From Velamenicoccus sp964471325 (GTDB lineage Bacteria; Omnitrophota; Gorgyraeia; Velamenicoccales; Velamenicoccaceae): DNA of 64,000 bases. Where the stretch lies: contig CAYYFL010000006.1 in assembly GCA_964471325.1 (NCBI GenBank), forward strand, positions 1-64,000, read 5' to 3'. The notes under the pieces are model-generated. The model did no database searches and was not told where the DNA came from. It was given only the letters and a program-made list of their open reading frames with translations. A program made the position numbers and the translations under genes. This document shows positions 26,910 to 34,637 of the stretch, one piece after another; positions within the stretch are counted from its first letter, which is position 1; each line of letters begins with the position of its first letter.

Positions 26910-27956
26910 ATGGAACTCAGAGATCTATTGCTGTTGACAATTGAGAAGAAGGCTTCGGATCTTCATTTGACGGAAAATTCTCCGCCAATCCTTAGGATCG
27001 ATGGTCGGCTTGTCTTGACGGATTATCCCAGATTGACACGGGATGATACAAAGAAGATGATTTATGCCATTTTGACCAATGAGCAGAAAGAGATATTCGA
27101 GAGGAACTGGGAATTGGATCTTTCTGTGGCCATGGCGGGGATGGACAGGTTTAGGGTGAATATTCATGTCCAAAGAGGTTCCGTGGAAGGTGCCTTTCGT
27201 CGTATCCCGCTGGAAATTCCCAGATTGCAAGACTTGGGGTTGCCTCCTATTGTGGCTGAATTGGCGCGCAAACCCAACGGTCTGGTCCTGGTGACTGGTC
27301 CGACAGGCGTCGGCAAGACGACGACCATGGCGGCAATGATTGACCTCATTAATAGCGAACGCCAGGAAATGATCATTTCGATTGAAGACCCGATCGAATA
27401 CTTGCATTATAACAAGAAAAGCGTGATCAAACAGAGAGAGGTTTATTCTGATACTAAGTCTTTTGCTGAAGCGCTTCGCCATGCGCTGCGTCAGGACCCG
27501 GACATCATTTTCGTCGGGGAGATGAGGGATTTGGAGACCATTTCCACTGCCCTGACAGCCGCCGAGACGGGCCACCTGGTTTTGGCAACGCTGCATACGC
27601 CGGATGCGCCGCAGACGGTCGAGCGTATCATCGATGTTTTCCCCCCGCATCAGCAGCAGCAGGTTAAGCTGCAGCTGGCAGACTGTCTGCAGGGCGTCGT
27701 TTCCCAGCTTCTTTTGCCGCGTGCCAGCGGCATAGGCCGTGTCGTCGCCACAGAGATCATGATCGGCACCCCGGCTGTCCGCAACTTGGTCCGCGAACAG
27801 GAAATTGAACAGATCCCCACCCTGATCCAGACAGGCCATCAATTCGGTATGAGGACCATGGACAAGACGCTTAAAGAACTTTACAAAGAAGGGACGATCA
27901 GTTACGAAGCGGCCTTATCTAAGGCCAAGAACGTGGATGAATTCAAGAACTTATGA
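26910..27956 (+). CDS. pilT: PilT-like twitching motility ATPase
   Basis: Cytoplasmic hexameric ATPase that powers type IV pilus retraction; 348 residues from ATG 26910 with AAGGAG upstream. It shows the N-terminal KKASDLHLTENSPP domain, Walker A GPTGVGKTTT, the Asp box IEDPIEY, Walker B DPDIIFVGEMRD and the His box LHTPDAPQTVERI. The AVRNLVRE signature separates PilT from PilB and GspE. It lies between the large and small subunit genes of the aconitase-like enzyme and overlaps the latter by 4 nt, an odd setting for a motility ATPase. Confidence 0.93.
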   Translation: MELRDLLLLTIEKKASDLHLTENSPPILRIDGRLVLTDYPRLTRDDTKKMIYAILTNEQKEIFERNWELDLSVAMAGMDRFRVNIHVQRGSVEGAFRRIPLEIPRLQDLGLPPIVAELARKPNGLVLVTGPTGVGKTTTMAAMIDLINSERQEMIISIEDPIEYLHYNKKSVIKQREVYSDTKSFAEALRHALRQDPDIIFVGEMRDLETISTALTAAETGHLVLATLHTPDAPQTVERIIDVFPPHQQQQVKLQLADCLQGVVSQLLLPRASGIGRVVATEIMIGTPAVRNLVREQEIEQIPTLIQTGHQFGMRTMDKTLKELYKEGTISYEAALSKAKNVDEFKNL

Positions 27957-28453
27957 TCCTTAAGGGCTTTTCCTATAAGATCGGCGACGATATCAATACG
28001 GATTATATTATTTCCGGCCGCTATAAATTTTCCATCAGCGATATGAAAGAACTCGCCAAGCATATCATGGAAGATATCGATCCAACCTTTTATTCGCGTC
28101 TGAAACCCGGCGCTTCTTTCCTGGTGGCGGGCAAGAATTTCGGGATGGGGTCGTCGCGCGAACAGGCGCCTCTCGTCATCAAAGAGGCAGGGATTGTCGG
28201 TGTCGTGGCCAAGAGTTTTGCGCGGATCTTTTATCGCAATGCGATTAATATCGGTCTGCCTCTGATTGAGGCCGATACGGCCGGGATCCGCGAGAATGAT
28301 GAGCTGCAGATCGACTTGGAGAACGGCGAGCTGCGCAATCTGACCCAGAAGACGAAGATGAAAATCAATCCTCTTCCGCCTGTCATGCGTAAACTTCTTT
28401 CGGACGGCGGCCTCGTCGAGCATTTCAAAAAATACGGCGGCATCAAGCTTTAA
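27953..28453 (+). CDS. aconitase-superfamily small subunit (LeuD/HacB type)
   Basis: Swivel-domain subunit completing the enzyme at 25504; 166 residues. It shows the family start GDDINTDYIISGRY and the GKNFGMGSSREQAP motif that binds substrate carboxylates, then FARIFYRNAINIGLPL. The substrate-specificity loop after the Tyr reads Y24-K25-F26-S27. Characterised isopropylmalate and homoaconitate enzymes have YLxx sequences there, so the substrate cannot be assigned from the loop. Translation is coupled to pilT by ATGA. Confidence 0.88.
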   Translation: MILKGFSYKIGDDINTDYIISGRYKFSISDMKELAKHIMEDIDPTFYSRLKPGASFLVAGKNFGMGSSREQAPLVIKEAGIVGVVAKSFARIFYRNAINIGLPLIEADTAGIRENDELQIDLENGELRNLTQKTKMKINPLPPVMRKLLSDGGLVEHFKKYGGIKL

Positions 28454-28460
28454 AAAAGTT

Positions 28461-28487
28461 TCTTGAGTTTGTAGGGTTAACTCAAGG
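28461..28487 (+). repeat. Small hairpin between the LeuD-like gene and icd
   Basis: CTTGAGTT (28462-28469) pairs with AACTCAAG (28479-28486) across a 9-nt loop. No T tract follows, so a terminator is unlikely. Confidence 0.4.
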
Positions 28488-28516
28488 AACTCAAAGGACA
28501 ACATTTTCATACCACG

Positions 28517-29602
28517 ATGAAATATACCATAACTCTTATTCCTGGCGACGGCATCGGTCCGGAAGTGAGCCTTGCGGCCAGGCGTTGTATCGAAGCCACC
28601 GGCGTTGACGTTCGTTGGGAGGAATTCATTGCCGGCGAAGCGGCCATCAAGAAATTCGGCACGCCGTTGCCGGATGACGTAATAGCCTCCATCAAGAAAA
28701 ACAGGGTTGCCATCAAAGGGCCTATCGTTACGCCCGTAGGGACAGGGTTCCGTTCGGTCAACGTCCAGCTGCGTCATGCCCTCGATCTTTATATTTGTCT
28801 GCGGCCGGCGCGCAGCATGGAAGGTGTATCCGCGGTTTTCAAGAATATAGATCTTGTTATTGTCCGCGAGAACAGCGAAGACCTTTATATGGGGATCGAA
28901 TTTCAGGAAGGGTCGCCTGATGCCGCCAAGGTGATTGAGACTATTAACGCCTTGAGCCCGAAGAAGATTCGCAAAGATTCCGGCATTTCTATCAAACCCA
29001 TCTCAAAATTCGCGACGCGCCGTATCGTTAAATTCGCCTTCGAATATGCCTTGAAAAACGGCCGCAAGAAAGTCACGGCTGTCCATAAGGCGAACATCAT
29101 GAAGCATACAGACGGCCTCTTTCTGGCCGTGGCCAGGGAAGTGGCCCAGGAGTATGCCGGCAAAGTCGAATTTGGCGATGCGATCGTCGATAATCTCAGC
29201 ATGCAGCTGGTGACCAAGCCTCAGAATTTTGATGTCTTGGTGTTGCCGAATCTCTACGGAGACATTATTTCTGATTTGTGTGCTGGGCTCGTCGGCGGGC
29301 TGGGCGTGGCTCCCGGCGCCAATCTGGGGGACGGGATCGCTTTGTTTGAACCCGTTCACGGGTCGGCCCCGAAATACACCGGCATGAATAAAGTTAATCC
29401 GACCGCCACGATCCTTTCGGGCGTTATGATGTTGCGTTATCTGGGCGAGGCGAAGGCCGCCGATAAGCTGGAGGGTGCCGTCAAAGAAGTCATCAGAGAG
29501 GGCAGATGCGTCACCTATGACCTCAAAAAAGACAGGAATGATCCGGCGGCCGCTTCGACGAGCGAGATGGCTGATGCTATCATCAAAAAAATGAAAGGGT
29601 AG
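28517..29602 (+). CDS. icd: isocitrate dehydrogenase, short form, NADP-type residues
   Basis: Oxidative decarboxylation of isocitrate to 2-oxoglutarate; 361 residues. The start LIPGDGIGPEV and the RENSEDLYMGIEF block mark the isocitrate/isopropylmalate dehydrogenase family. S80 and N82 in RSVNVQLR are the isocitrate-specific pair, where isopropylmalate enzymes differ. The cofactor pocket reads K286-Y287 (HGSAPKYTG), as in E. coli NADP-dependent IDH and unlike the Asp-Ile of NAD enzymes. NADP preference is therefore likely although the protein is as short as many NAD forms. Catalytic residues YALK-like and DNLSMQLV are present. Confidence 0.88.
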   Translation: MKYTITLIPGDGIGPEVSLAARRCIEATGVDVRWEEFIAGEAAIKKFGTPLPDDVIASIKKNRVAIKGPIVTPVGTGFRSVNVQLRHALDLYICLRPARSMEGVSAVFKNIDLVIVRENSEDLYMGIEFQEGSPDAAKVIETINALSPKKIRKDSGISIKPISKFATRRIVKFAFEYALKNGRKKVTAVHKANIMKHTDGLFLAVAREVAQEYAGKVEFGDAIVDNLSMQLVTKPQNFDVLVLPNLYGDIISDLCAGLVGGLGVAPGANLGDGIALFEPVHGSAPKYTGMNKVNPTATILSGVMMLRYLGEAKAADKLEGAVKEVIREGRCVTYDLKKDRNDPAAASTSEMADAIIKKMKG

Positions 29603-29613
29603 CAGTTCTTATC

Positions 29614-30537
29614 ATGAAAAAAGTCGCTATCATTGGCGGTGGTTTTGTGGGCGGGACAGCGGCCATGCGTATTGCCGAGAGCGGTCTCGCCCAAGTTGTT
29701 TTGGTTGATGTTGTCGAGAATGTTGCGCGGGCTAAGGCTTACGACGTGGAAGACGGGCGTTATGCGCTCGGCGTAGATGTGCGCATCGAAGGTACGTCGG
29801 ACATGAAGGCCCTGGCAGAAGCGGACATTGTTGTCGTGACGGCCGGACTGCCGAGAAAACCCGGCATGACCCGGGAAGATCTTTTATTAAAGAACGCCGA
29901 CATCGTGAAAACCGTCTGCCGCGGGATCTCGGAACACGCCGCAGGTTCTCTCGTCATTGTTGTGAGTAATCCCTTGGATGTCATGACATACCTGGCTTAT
30001 AAGTTGACAGGGTTTTCACGTCAACGGGTTTTCGGCATGGGAGTGAATCTGGATTCATCCCGCTTTGCCAATTTGATCGCCGGAAAGCTTTTTGTCGGCA
30101 TTGATAGCGTCCACGCCGTGGTGATCGGCAGCCATGGTGAGACGATGATGCCTTTGGCAAGGCTTGCTACGGTGCGAGGCAAGCCTTTGCCGGAATTGCT
30201 CACGGCTGCAGAGATCGAAGAGATTGTCGCGCGGACAAAAAAGCGCGGCGCCGAGATTGTCTCCCTTTATGGGAGCGGCAGCGCTTATTTTGCCCCATCG
30301 GCCGCGATTTTCGAGATCGTCAGGACGATCCTTTCGGGTGCCTCCAAGGAGATACCGGCAAGTATCTGTCTTGAGGGGGAATACGGCCTTCGTGATGTGG
30401 CGATCGGTGTCCCGGCGCTCATCGGTCCCGAGGGCATCGAACGGATTCTATCTTTGGATTTGAACGAGGCGGAAAGTAAGGCGCTGGCAGATTCCGCCGA
30501 TGCTATCAAGAGTTCCATCAAGTTGCTTAAAGTTTGA
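29614..30537 (+). CDS. mdh: malate dehydrogenase (LDH-like type)
   Basis: Interconverts malate and oxaloacetate with NAD; 307 residues. The Rossmann motif GGGFVGGTAA is followed by D41 in LVDVVE. The active-site loop TAGLPRKPGMTREDLL has the two arginines typical of malate-specific enzymes. The catalytic pair sits in LDSSRF and GSHGETMMP. The latter reads HGE where most family members have HGD. Its stop codon touches the first base of the second 130-bp direct repeat. Confidence 0.92.
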   Translation: MKKVAIIGGGFVGGTAAMRIAESGLAQVVLVDVVENVARAKAYDVEDGRYALGVDVRIEGTSDMKALAEADIVVVTAGLPRKPGMTREDLLLKNADIVKTVCRGISEHAAGSLVIVVSNPLDVMTYLAYKLTGFSRQRVFGMGVNLDSSRFANLIAGKLFVGIDSVHAVVIGSHGETMMPLARLATVRGKPLPELLTAAEIEEIVARTKKRGAEIVSLYGSGSAYFAPSAAIFEIVRTILSGASKEIPASICLEGEYGLRDVAIGVPALIGPEGIERILSLDLNEAESKALADSADAIKSSIKLLKV

Positions 30538-30672
30538 CTCTGCGCGGCCTAAAGCTCCGCCCTTTAGGGCGCAAGAGCGTTGTGGCCGCTTAGAGTAACC
30601 CGAAACAAACCCCGGCCCTGGCCTCGGCCCTGGCCGAAGGCCGAGGCCAGGGAATATGGGTTGACTTCGAGC
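30537..30672 (+). repeat. 130-bp structured direct repeat, copy 2
   Basis: Same orientation and nearly the same sequence as 24075-24204. The GC-rich second hairpin differs: here CCCTGGCCTCGGCC pairs with GGCCGAGGCCAGGG, a longer arm that still folds perfectly. The copy starts on the last base of the mdh stop codon and ends about 48 nt before the dihydrolipoamide dehydrogenase start. Confidence 0.8.
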
Positions 30673-30719
30673 GCGGCATATCTCAGGGCTGCGCCGGTTT
30701 GTTGTATCCGCGAGCCATC

Positions 30720-31970
30720 ATGACGTACGATCTTTCCATCATAGGTGCCGGGTGGGCTGGTTTTAACGCCGCGATCGCGGCAGCGCGTCTAGGCAAGACC
30801 GTCTGCCTGATTGAAGAGAATGAGATCGGCGGCACGTGTCTTAACCGCGGCTGTATTCCTACCAAGGTCTTCGTTGCAGAATCCAAAAAGAATTCGAGCC
30901 TTTCTGAGATCCAAAGGAGAAAGACAGAAGTCATAGCCCGGCTTTCCCAGGGGATGAATTATCTTTTGAAATCGCATAATATCACATGGGTCCAGGGCCG
31001 CGGGATTTTGCTTGGACCTGGAGCGGTTTCTGTCGGCGGTAAAGGAGAAGTCAGGTCAAAATTTGTCCTTTTGGCTACAGGGTCGGAGCCAAAGGAGATT
31101 TCCAGAAACCCGTTTGATCGCCAAAGGGTTGTTTCCAGCGACGATATCTTGAACTGGGAGATTGTCCCCAGGACGCTTTTGATTGTTGGCGGAGGTTTCA
31201 TCGGTTGCGAATTTGCATCGATATTCCGCCGCTTAGGGGCACAGGTGACGGTCGTTGAGATGCTCGACAGGCTCTTGCCGAATATGGACCAGGACCTGGG
31301 CAAAAAGCTGGCGCAGGCTTTTCAGAAACAGGGTATCAAGGTCATGCTTAAGACGGGCTTGGAGCAGGCCGGCCCCGACGCATATGAAAAGATCCTGATC
31401 GCTGTCGGCCGCAAGAGTCGCTTTGAAGATGTCCGTTCATCATCCTGTTCTTTGCATGTGCAAAATGGAGCGATCAGCGCAGACCGTACCTTGGCGACGA
31501 ACATGAAGCATGTTTTTGCCGCCGGCGACTGCGTGGGAGGGTATCTTTTGGCCCATGTGGCTGCCTATGAAGGGGAGCTGGCTGTTTCCAACATGTTTCA
31601 AAAGGCGCAGAACAGGGATTATAGCGTCATTCCTTCCAGCGTTTTTACGACACCGGAGGCGTCCTCTGTAGGGTTGACTGAGCAGGAGGCCAGGGCCTTC
31701 GGTGCAGACTATGAGGTGAAGACGATCTTTTATCTTTCTCTGGGGATGGCCCATGTCCTCGGCGATACACAGGGGTTTGTGAAGGTTGTCGTCGACAAGA
31801 GAAAAAAAATGATCCTGGGAGTCAGCGTCTTCGGCCTTGAAGCCACGGAGCTCGTGAATTTGTTTTCCGTCATTATCAAGAACAAGATCGGCATCCCCGA
31901 CCTGAAGAAAACCATCTTTGCCCATCCCAGCCTGAGTGAGATCGTCACCGAGATCGCAAGGGGCTTTTGA
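30720..31970 (+). CDS. lpdA: dihydrolipoamide dehydrogenase (E3)
   Basis: Flavoprotein that reoxidises dihydrolipoyl groups with NAD; 416 residues from ATG 30720. It shows the FAD motif IIGAGWAGFNAA, the redox disulfide C40-C45 in GGTCLNRGCIPTK, the NAD motif VGGGFIGCEFAS and the second FAD motif VFAAGDCVGG. The catalytic His-Glu lies in AHPSLSEI. The protein is shorter than typical E3 (about 460-475). It leads a three-gene set with lipB and a lipoyl carrier. No E1 or E2 gene is in the window. Confidence 0.92.
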   Translation: MTYDLSIIGAGWAGFNAAIAAARLGKTVCLIEENEIGGTCLNRGCIPTKVFVAESKKNSSLSEIQRRKTEVIARLSQGMNYLLKSHNITWVQGRGILLGPGAVSVGGKGEVRSKFVLLATGSEPKEISRNPFDRQRVVSSDDILNWEIVPRTLLIVGGGFIGCEFASIFRRLGAQVTVVEMLDRLLPNMDQDLGKKLAQAFQKQGIKVMLKTGLEQAGPDAYEKILIAVGRKSRFEDVRSSSCSLHVQNGAISADRTLATNMKHVFAAGDCVGGYLLAHVAAYEGELAVSNMFQKAQNRDYSVIPSSVFTTPEASSVGLTEQEARAFGADYEVKTIFYLSLGMAHVLGDTQGFVKVVVDKRKKMILGVSVFGLEATELVNLFSVIIKNKIGIPDLKKTIFAHPSLSEIVTEIARGF

Positions 31971-31973
31971 GCC

Positions 31974-32648
31974 ATGGCTTATCCGGATCCCCCGTTGAAA
32001 ATATGGAATCTCGGTTTGATCCCTTATGCTGAAGCCCTTGATTTGCAAAAAAAACTTGTCGAGGATGTGGCCTGCGGGGCGTCTGCAAACACGCTTCTTG
32101 TCTGTCAGCATCCTGCGGTGATCACTTATGGCCGGCGCTGCGGCCGTGACCATATCCTTGTTTCAGAAAATGAGATTAAACGCAGGGGTATCGAGCTATG
32201 CCAGACGGATCGCGGCGGCGACGTCACTTATCATGGTCCTGGCCAGGCGGTATTTTATCCCATTTTTGATCTTAAAAAAATAGGCCAGGATCTGCATCAT
32301 TATATGAGGATGCTTGAAGAGGCTGCCATCGCGCCCTTAAAAGAGCATTTTGGATTGAACGCCTATCGCAGGGAGGGAATGACCGGCGTCTGGGTCGGTC
32401 CTTACAAAGTTGGTTTTATCGGTATTGCCGTCAAGAAATGGGTCTCCTATCACGGCATGTCGTTGAACATAGGCGTAGACCCGGAATTCTTTTCTTTGAT
32501 CAAACCCTGCGGGTTAGATGTGAAAGCAGCCTCAATCAATGATTTTTTTAGTGATGAAGTTCAATTGGAAACGATTTGCGATATGATAGTTGAACAAATG
32601 GCCCATGTTTTTCAATTTGAAGTGACAGGAGGCAGCAGGCAATGGTAA
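31974..32648 (+). CDS. lipB: lipoyl(octanoyl) transferase
   Basis: Moves the octanoyl group from acyl carrier protein to lipoyl-domain lysines; 224 residues. The signature RGGDVTYHGPGQ is intact. The catalytic Lys lies in KVGFIGIAVKKW and the catalytic Cys in KPCGLDV. It starts 3 nt after E3 and its last codons overlap the lipoyl-domain gene, so the enzyme and its probable substrate are translated together. LipA is not in the window. Confidence 0.94.
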   Translation: MAYPDPPLKIWNLGLIPYAEALDLQKKLVEDVACGASANTLLVCQHPAVITYGRRCGRDHILVSENEIKRRGIELCQTDRGGDVTYHGPGQAVFYPIFDLKKIGQDLHHYMRMLEEAAIAPLKEHFGLNAYRREGMTGVWVGPYKVGFIGIAVKKWVSYHGMSLNIGVDPEFFSLIKPCGLDVKAASINDFFSDEVQLETICDMIVEQMAHVFQFEVTGGSRQW

Positions 32649-32914
32649 AGGTATATCTGCCGGAATTAGGGGAAGGCGTCACCAAGGCCACCGTTTCTTA
32701 TTGGTATGTGGAAGAAGGCGCGGCGGTTACGGAAGGTGGCGAGTTGGTTGAGCTATCTACGGACAAGGCGACTTTTAATGTTCCTGCGCCCTGTTCAGGG
32801 AGCGTGATCGAGATCATGGCCCACGAAGGCGATGTGGTTGAGATTGGTGCCGTACTTGCCGTGATCGAAGAAGATACAGTTTCGGAGTCCGAAGAAGAGG
32901 CGGAAGGCGCATAG
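32642..32914 (+). CDS. free-standing lipoyl-domain protein
   Basis: 90 residues that consist only of one lipoyl/biotinyl domain. It runs MVKVYLPELGEGVTKATVSY, with the modifiable K42 in ELSTDKATF, then GDVVEIGAVLAVIEE and an acidic tail. The ELS-TDKA context is that of 2-oxoacid dehydrogenase E2 subunits and not of biotin carriers (which have MKM). No catalytic E2 domain follows, because a terminator lies 26 nt downstream. It could be a separate carrier for an E2 encoded elsewhere, or a lipoate-binding protein of another pathway. Confidence 0.88.
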   Translation: MVKVYLPELGEGVTKATVSYWYVEEGAAVTEGGELVELSTDKATFNVPAPCSGSVIEIMAHEGDVVEIGAVLAVIEEDTVSESEEEAEGA

Positions 32915-32940
32915 CGTTTTGCCGGATGGGCAATTGATCC

Positions 32941-32980
32941 AGGCCCTGCCTGAAGGAAATTAGGCAGGGCCTTGTTTTTT
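32941..32980 (+). terminator. Rho-independent terminator after the lipoyl operon
   Basis: GGCCCTGCCT and AGGCAGGGCC form a perfect 10-bp stem with a 10-nt loop, followed by TTGTTTTTT. This is one of the clearest terminators in the window. Confidence 0.92.
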
Positions 32981-33027
32981 GCCGTCTCGTTTCTTCCTGG
33001 GGACGTCTTCGTTCTCTTTGTAGGATA

Positions 33028-33056
33028 TTGACTAAGCGGTTTATTTGCGGTATTTT
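33028..33056 (+). promoter_or_regulatory. Sigma70-type promoter for the helix-turn-helix gene
   Basis: TTGACT (33028-33033), a 17-bp spacer, then TATTTT (33051-33056). It lies between the preceding terminator and the start at 33107. Confidence 0.55.
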
Positions 33057-33106
33057 AAACTTATAATCCATTGTGTTTGATTGTGTTTGTCAGCCTGCGG
33101 AGTGAT

Positions 33107-33337
33107 ATGGTTTACCATCTGGAGATACTGGAAGCTAAAGAAGTTGCGGATTACCTGCATCTGCATATCTTTACGGTGCATAAGCTTGCTAGACAAGGTA
33201 TCCTTCCGGCATTCAAGATTGGCCATGGGTGGAGATTTAGAAAAGCAGCTCTCGATAAATGGATACGCCTGAGAGAAGGAAGAGGAAGGCAGAGGCGATC
33301 AGTCAAGGCCCCTTTGAAAAAAGGGGTTTTTTATTGA
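33107..33337 (+). CDS. helix-turn-helix DNA-binding protein (excisionase/MerR-type HTH_17)
   Basis: Small DNA-binding protein of 76 residues from ATG 33107 with GGAG 6-9 nt upstream. LEAKEVADYLHLHIFTVHKL and GILPAFKIGHGWRFRKAALDKWI are the classical excisionase-family winged helix. A basic C-terminal tail follows. Its last codons (Val-Phe-Tyr-stop) are encoded by the T tract of a terminator. It forms a one-gene unit between the lipoate operon and the fatty-acid/polyketide-like cassette and may regulate the latter. No phage genes are nearby, so a role in excision is not suggested. Confidence 0.85.
   Translation: MVYHLEILEAKEVADYLHLHIFTVHKLARQGILPAFKIGHGWRFRKAALDKWIRLREGRGRQRRSVKAPLKKGVFY
33308..33335 (+). 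terminator. Rho-independent terminator overlapping the HTH gene 3' end
   Basis: CCCCTTT-gaaa-AAAGGGG followed by TTTTTTATT. The stem and T tract lie inside the last eight codons of the HTH gene. Confidence 0.85.
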
Positions 33338-33395
33338 GGCCATAAACTTGACCGGCGGCCAGAGGGCTAAGTCAGGCGTAAGCCCAGGGGTTTTC

Positions 33396-34637
33396 ATGAA
33401 ACATAAAGAGATTGTTATCACAGGCGTCGGCGTTGTTGCCTGCAACGGTATAGGAAGAGAAGCTTTTTGGGGTGCTCTTCGGAAAGGAGTGAGCGGCATC
33501 AAGCCGGTGAGCCTTTTTGATACGGGTTCTATAAAATCCAAGCAGGCCGGCGAGATCAAGGATTTTGATGCCAAGCGTTATCTGGGGGATAAAGGGCTTC
33601 GTCTTCTTGATCGTTCGACGAAACTTGCGAATGTGGCGGCTAAGCTTGCTTTAGACGACGCGCATTTCACTGTCACAGAAGAGAACGCAGACGAAACAGG
33701 GGTTGTTCTGGGGACGACATTGGGGAGCGTCTGGAGCATCAGTGAGTTTGACAAGACGGCCCTTGTCGAGGGGCCTAGATATGTCAATCCGGCTCTTTTT
33801 CCCAATACCGTCATCAATTCGCCGGCCAGCCAGATATCCATTCGTTTCGGTATCAAGGGGTTCAATACGACGATTGCCACAGGCTTTACGTCGAGCATGG
33901 ACGCTTTAAAATACGCCTGTGATTTTATCCGCCTGGGCCGCGCCAGGGCGGTTCTGGTGGGAGGCGTGGAAGAGCTTTGTCTACAGACATATCTCGGTTT
34001 TTATAAGCTCCAGTTCCTTTCAGGGTCAAAAGGTGATGACCAGGAGTTGAATTGTCCTTTTGACCGCAGGCGTAATGGCATTGTTTTCGGGGAAGGGGCA
34101 GCGATGCTGCTTATTGAAGATGTGGAGACTGCTCGAGCCCGCGGCGTACCTATTTATGCCAGGATTTCTTCCTTGGGCTATGAATTCGTTCCCTATCGTA
34201 TCAATAAATATCATCGGTTGGGCACAGGTATCCGCAAGGCTATGAAAGAGGCCATGGAAGCCGCCGATCTGGATGTCAAAGATATCGATTGCATCAGCGC
34301 TAACGCGAATTCCACGCCTGAAGCAGACAGGATCGAGGCGGAGGCGATCCGGGAGGTTTTTGGTTCAACGGCCCAAAAGACACCCGTAACTGCAATCAAG
34401 TCGATGGTGGGCGAGACGTTCAGTGCTTCCGGCGCCATGCAGCTGGTCGCGGCATCAGGCAGCATCGAGGAGGGCTTTATTCCTCCGACGTTGAATCTCA
34501 GGGAAAAGGACCCCGACTGCGCCCTTAATTGCAAGGACGGCATATCGCAGAAAGCAGACATCACTCACGTTCTTATCAGCTGTTTTGGGCCCAGCGGAGT
34601 GAATACGGCGGTTGTCCTGTCAAAATATGAAAAATAG
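33396..34637 (+). CDS. ketosynthase homologue without catalytic residues (KS-beta / chain-length-factor-like)
   Basis: FabF-type thiolase-fold protein, 413 residues from ATG 33396. Its three catalytic positions are all changed: Cys to F164 (IATGFTSS), first His to N303 (ANANSTP) and second His to E340 (KSMVGETF). The fold marks NTVINSPASQISI, GGVEE and FGEGAAMLLIED remain. In type II polyketide and aryl-polyene systems such a partner pairs with an active KS and sets chain length. An active FabF is encoded four genes downstream (36124). It overlaps fabG by 11 nt. Confidence 0.88.
   Translation: MKHKEIVITGVGVVACNGIGREAFWGALRKGVSGIKPVSLFDTGSIKSKQAGEIKDFDAKRYLGDKGLRLLDRSTKLANVAAKLALDDAHFTVTEENADETGVVLGTTLGSVWSISEFDKTALVEGPRYVNPALFPNTVINSPASQISIRFGIKGFNTTIATGFTSSMDALKYACDFIRLGRARAVLVGGVEELCLQTYLGFYKLQFLSGSKGDDQELNCPFDRRRNGIVFGEGAAMLLIEDVETARARGVPIYARISSLGYEFVPYRINKYHRLGTGIRKAMKEAMEAADLDVKDIDCISANANSTPEADRIEAEAIREVFGSTAQKTPVTAIKSMVGETFSASGAMQLVAASGSIEEGFIPPTLNLREKDPDCALNCKDGISQKADITHVLISCFGPSGVNTAVVLSKYEK

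Noticed and set aside
33107..33337. Excisionase-type protein as evidence of a prophage or integrative element
   Set aside because: No integrase, attachment repeats or phage genes are nearby. The HTH_17 fold is common in ordinary regulators.
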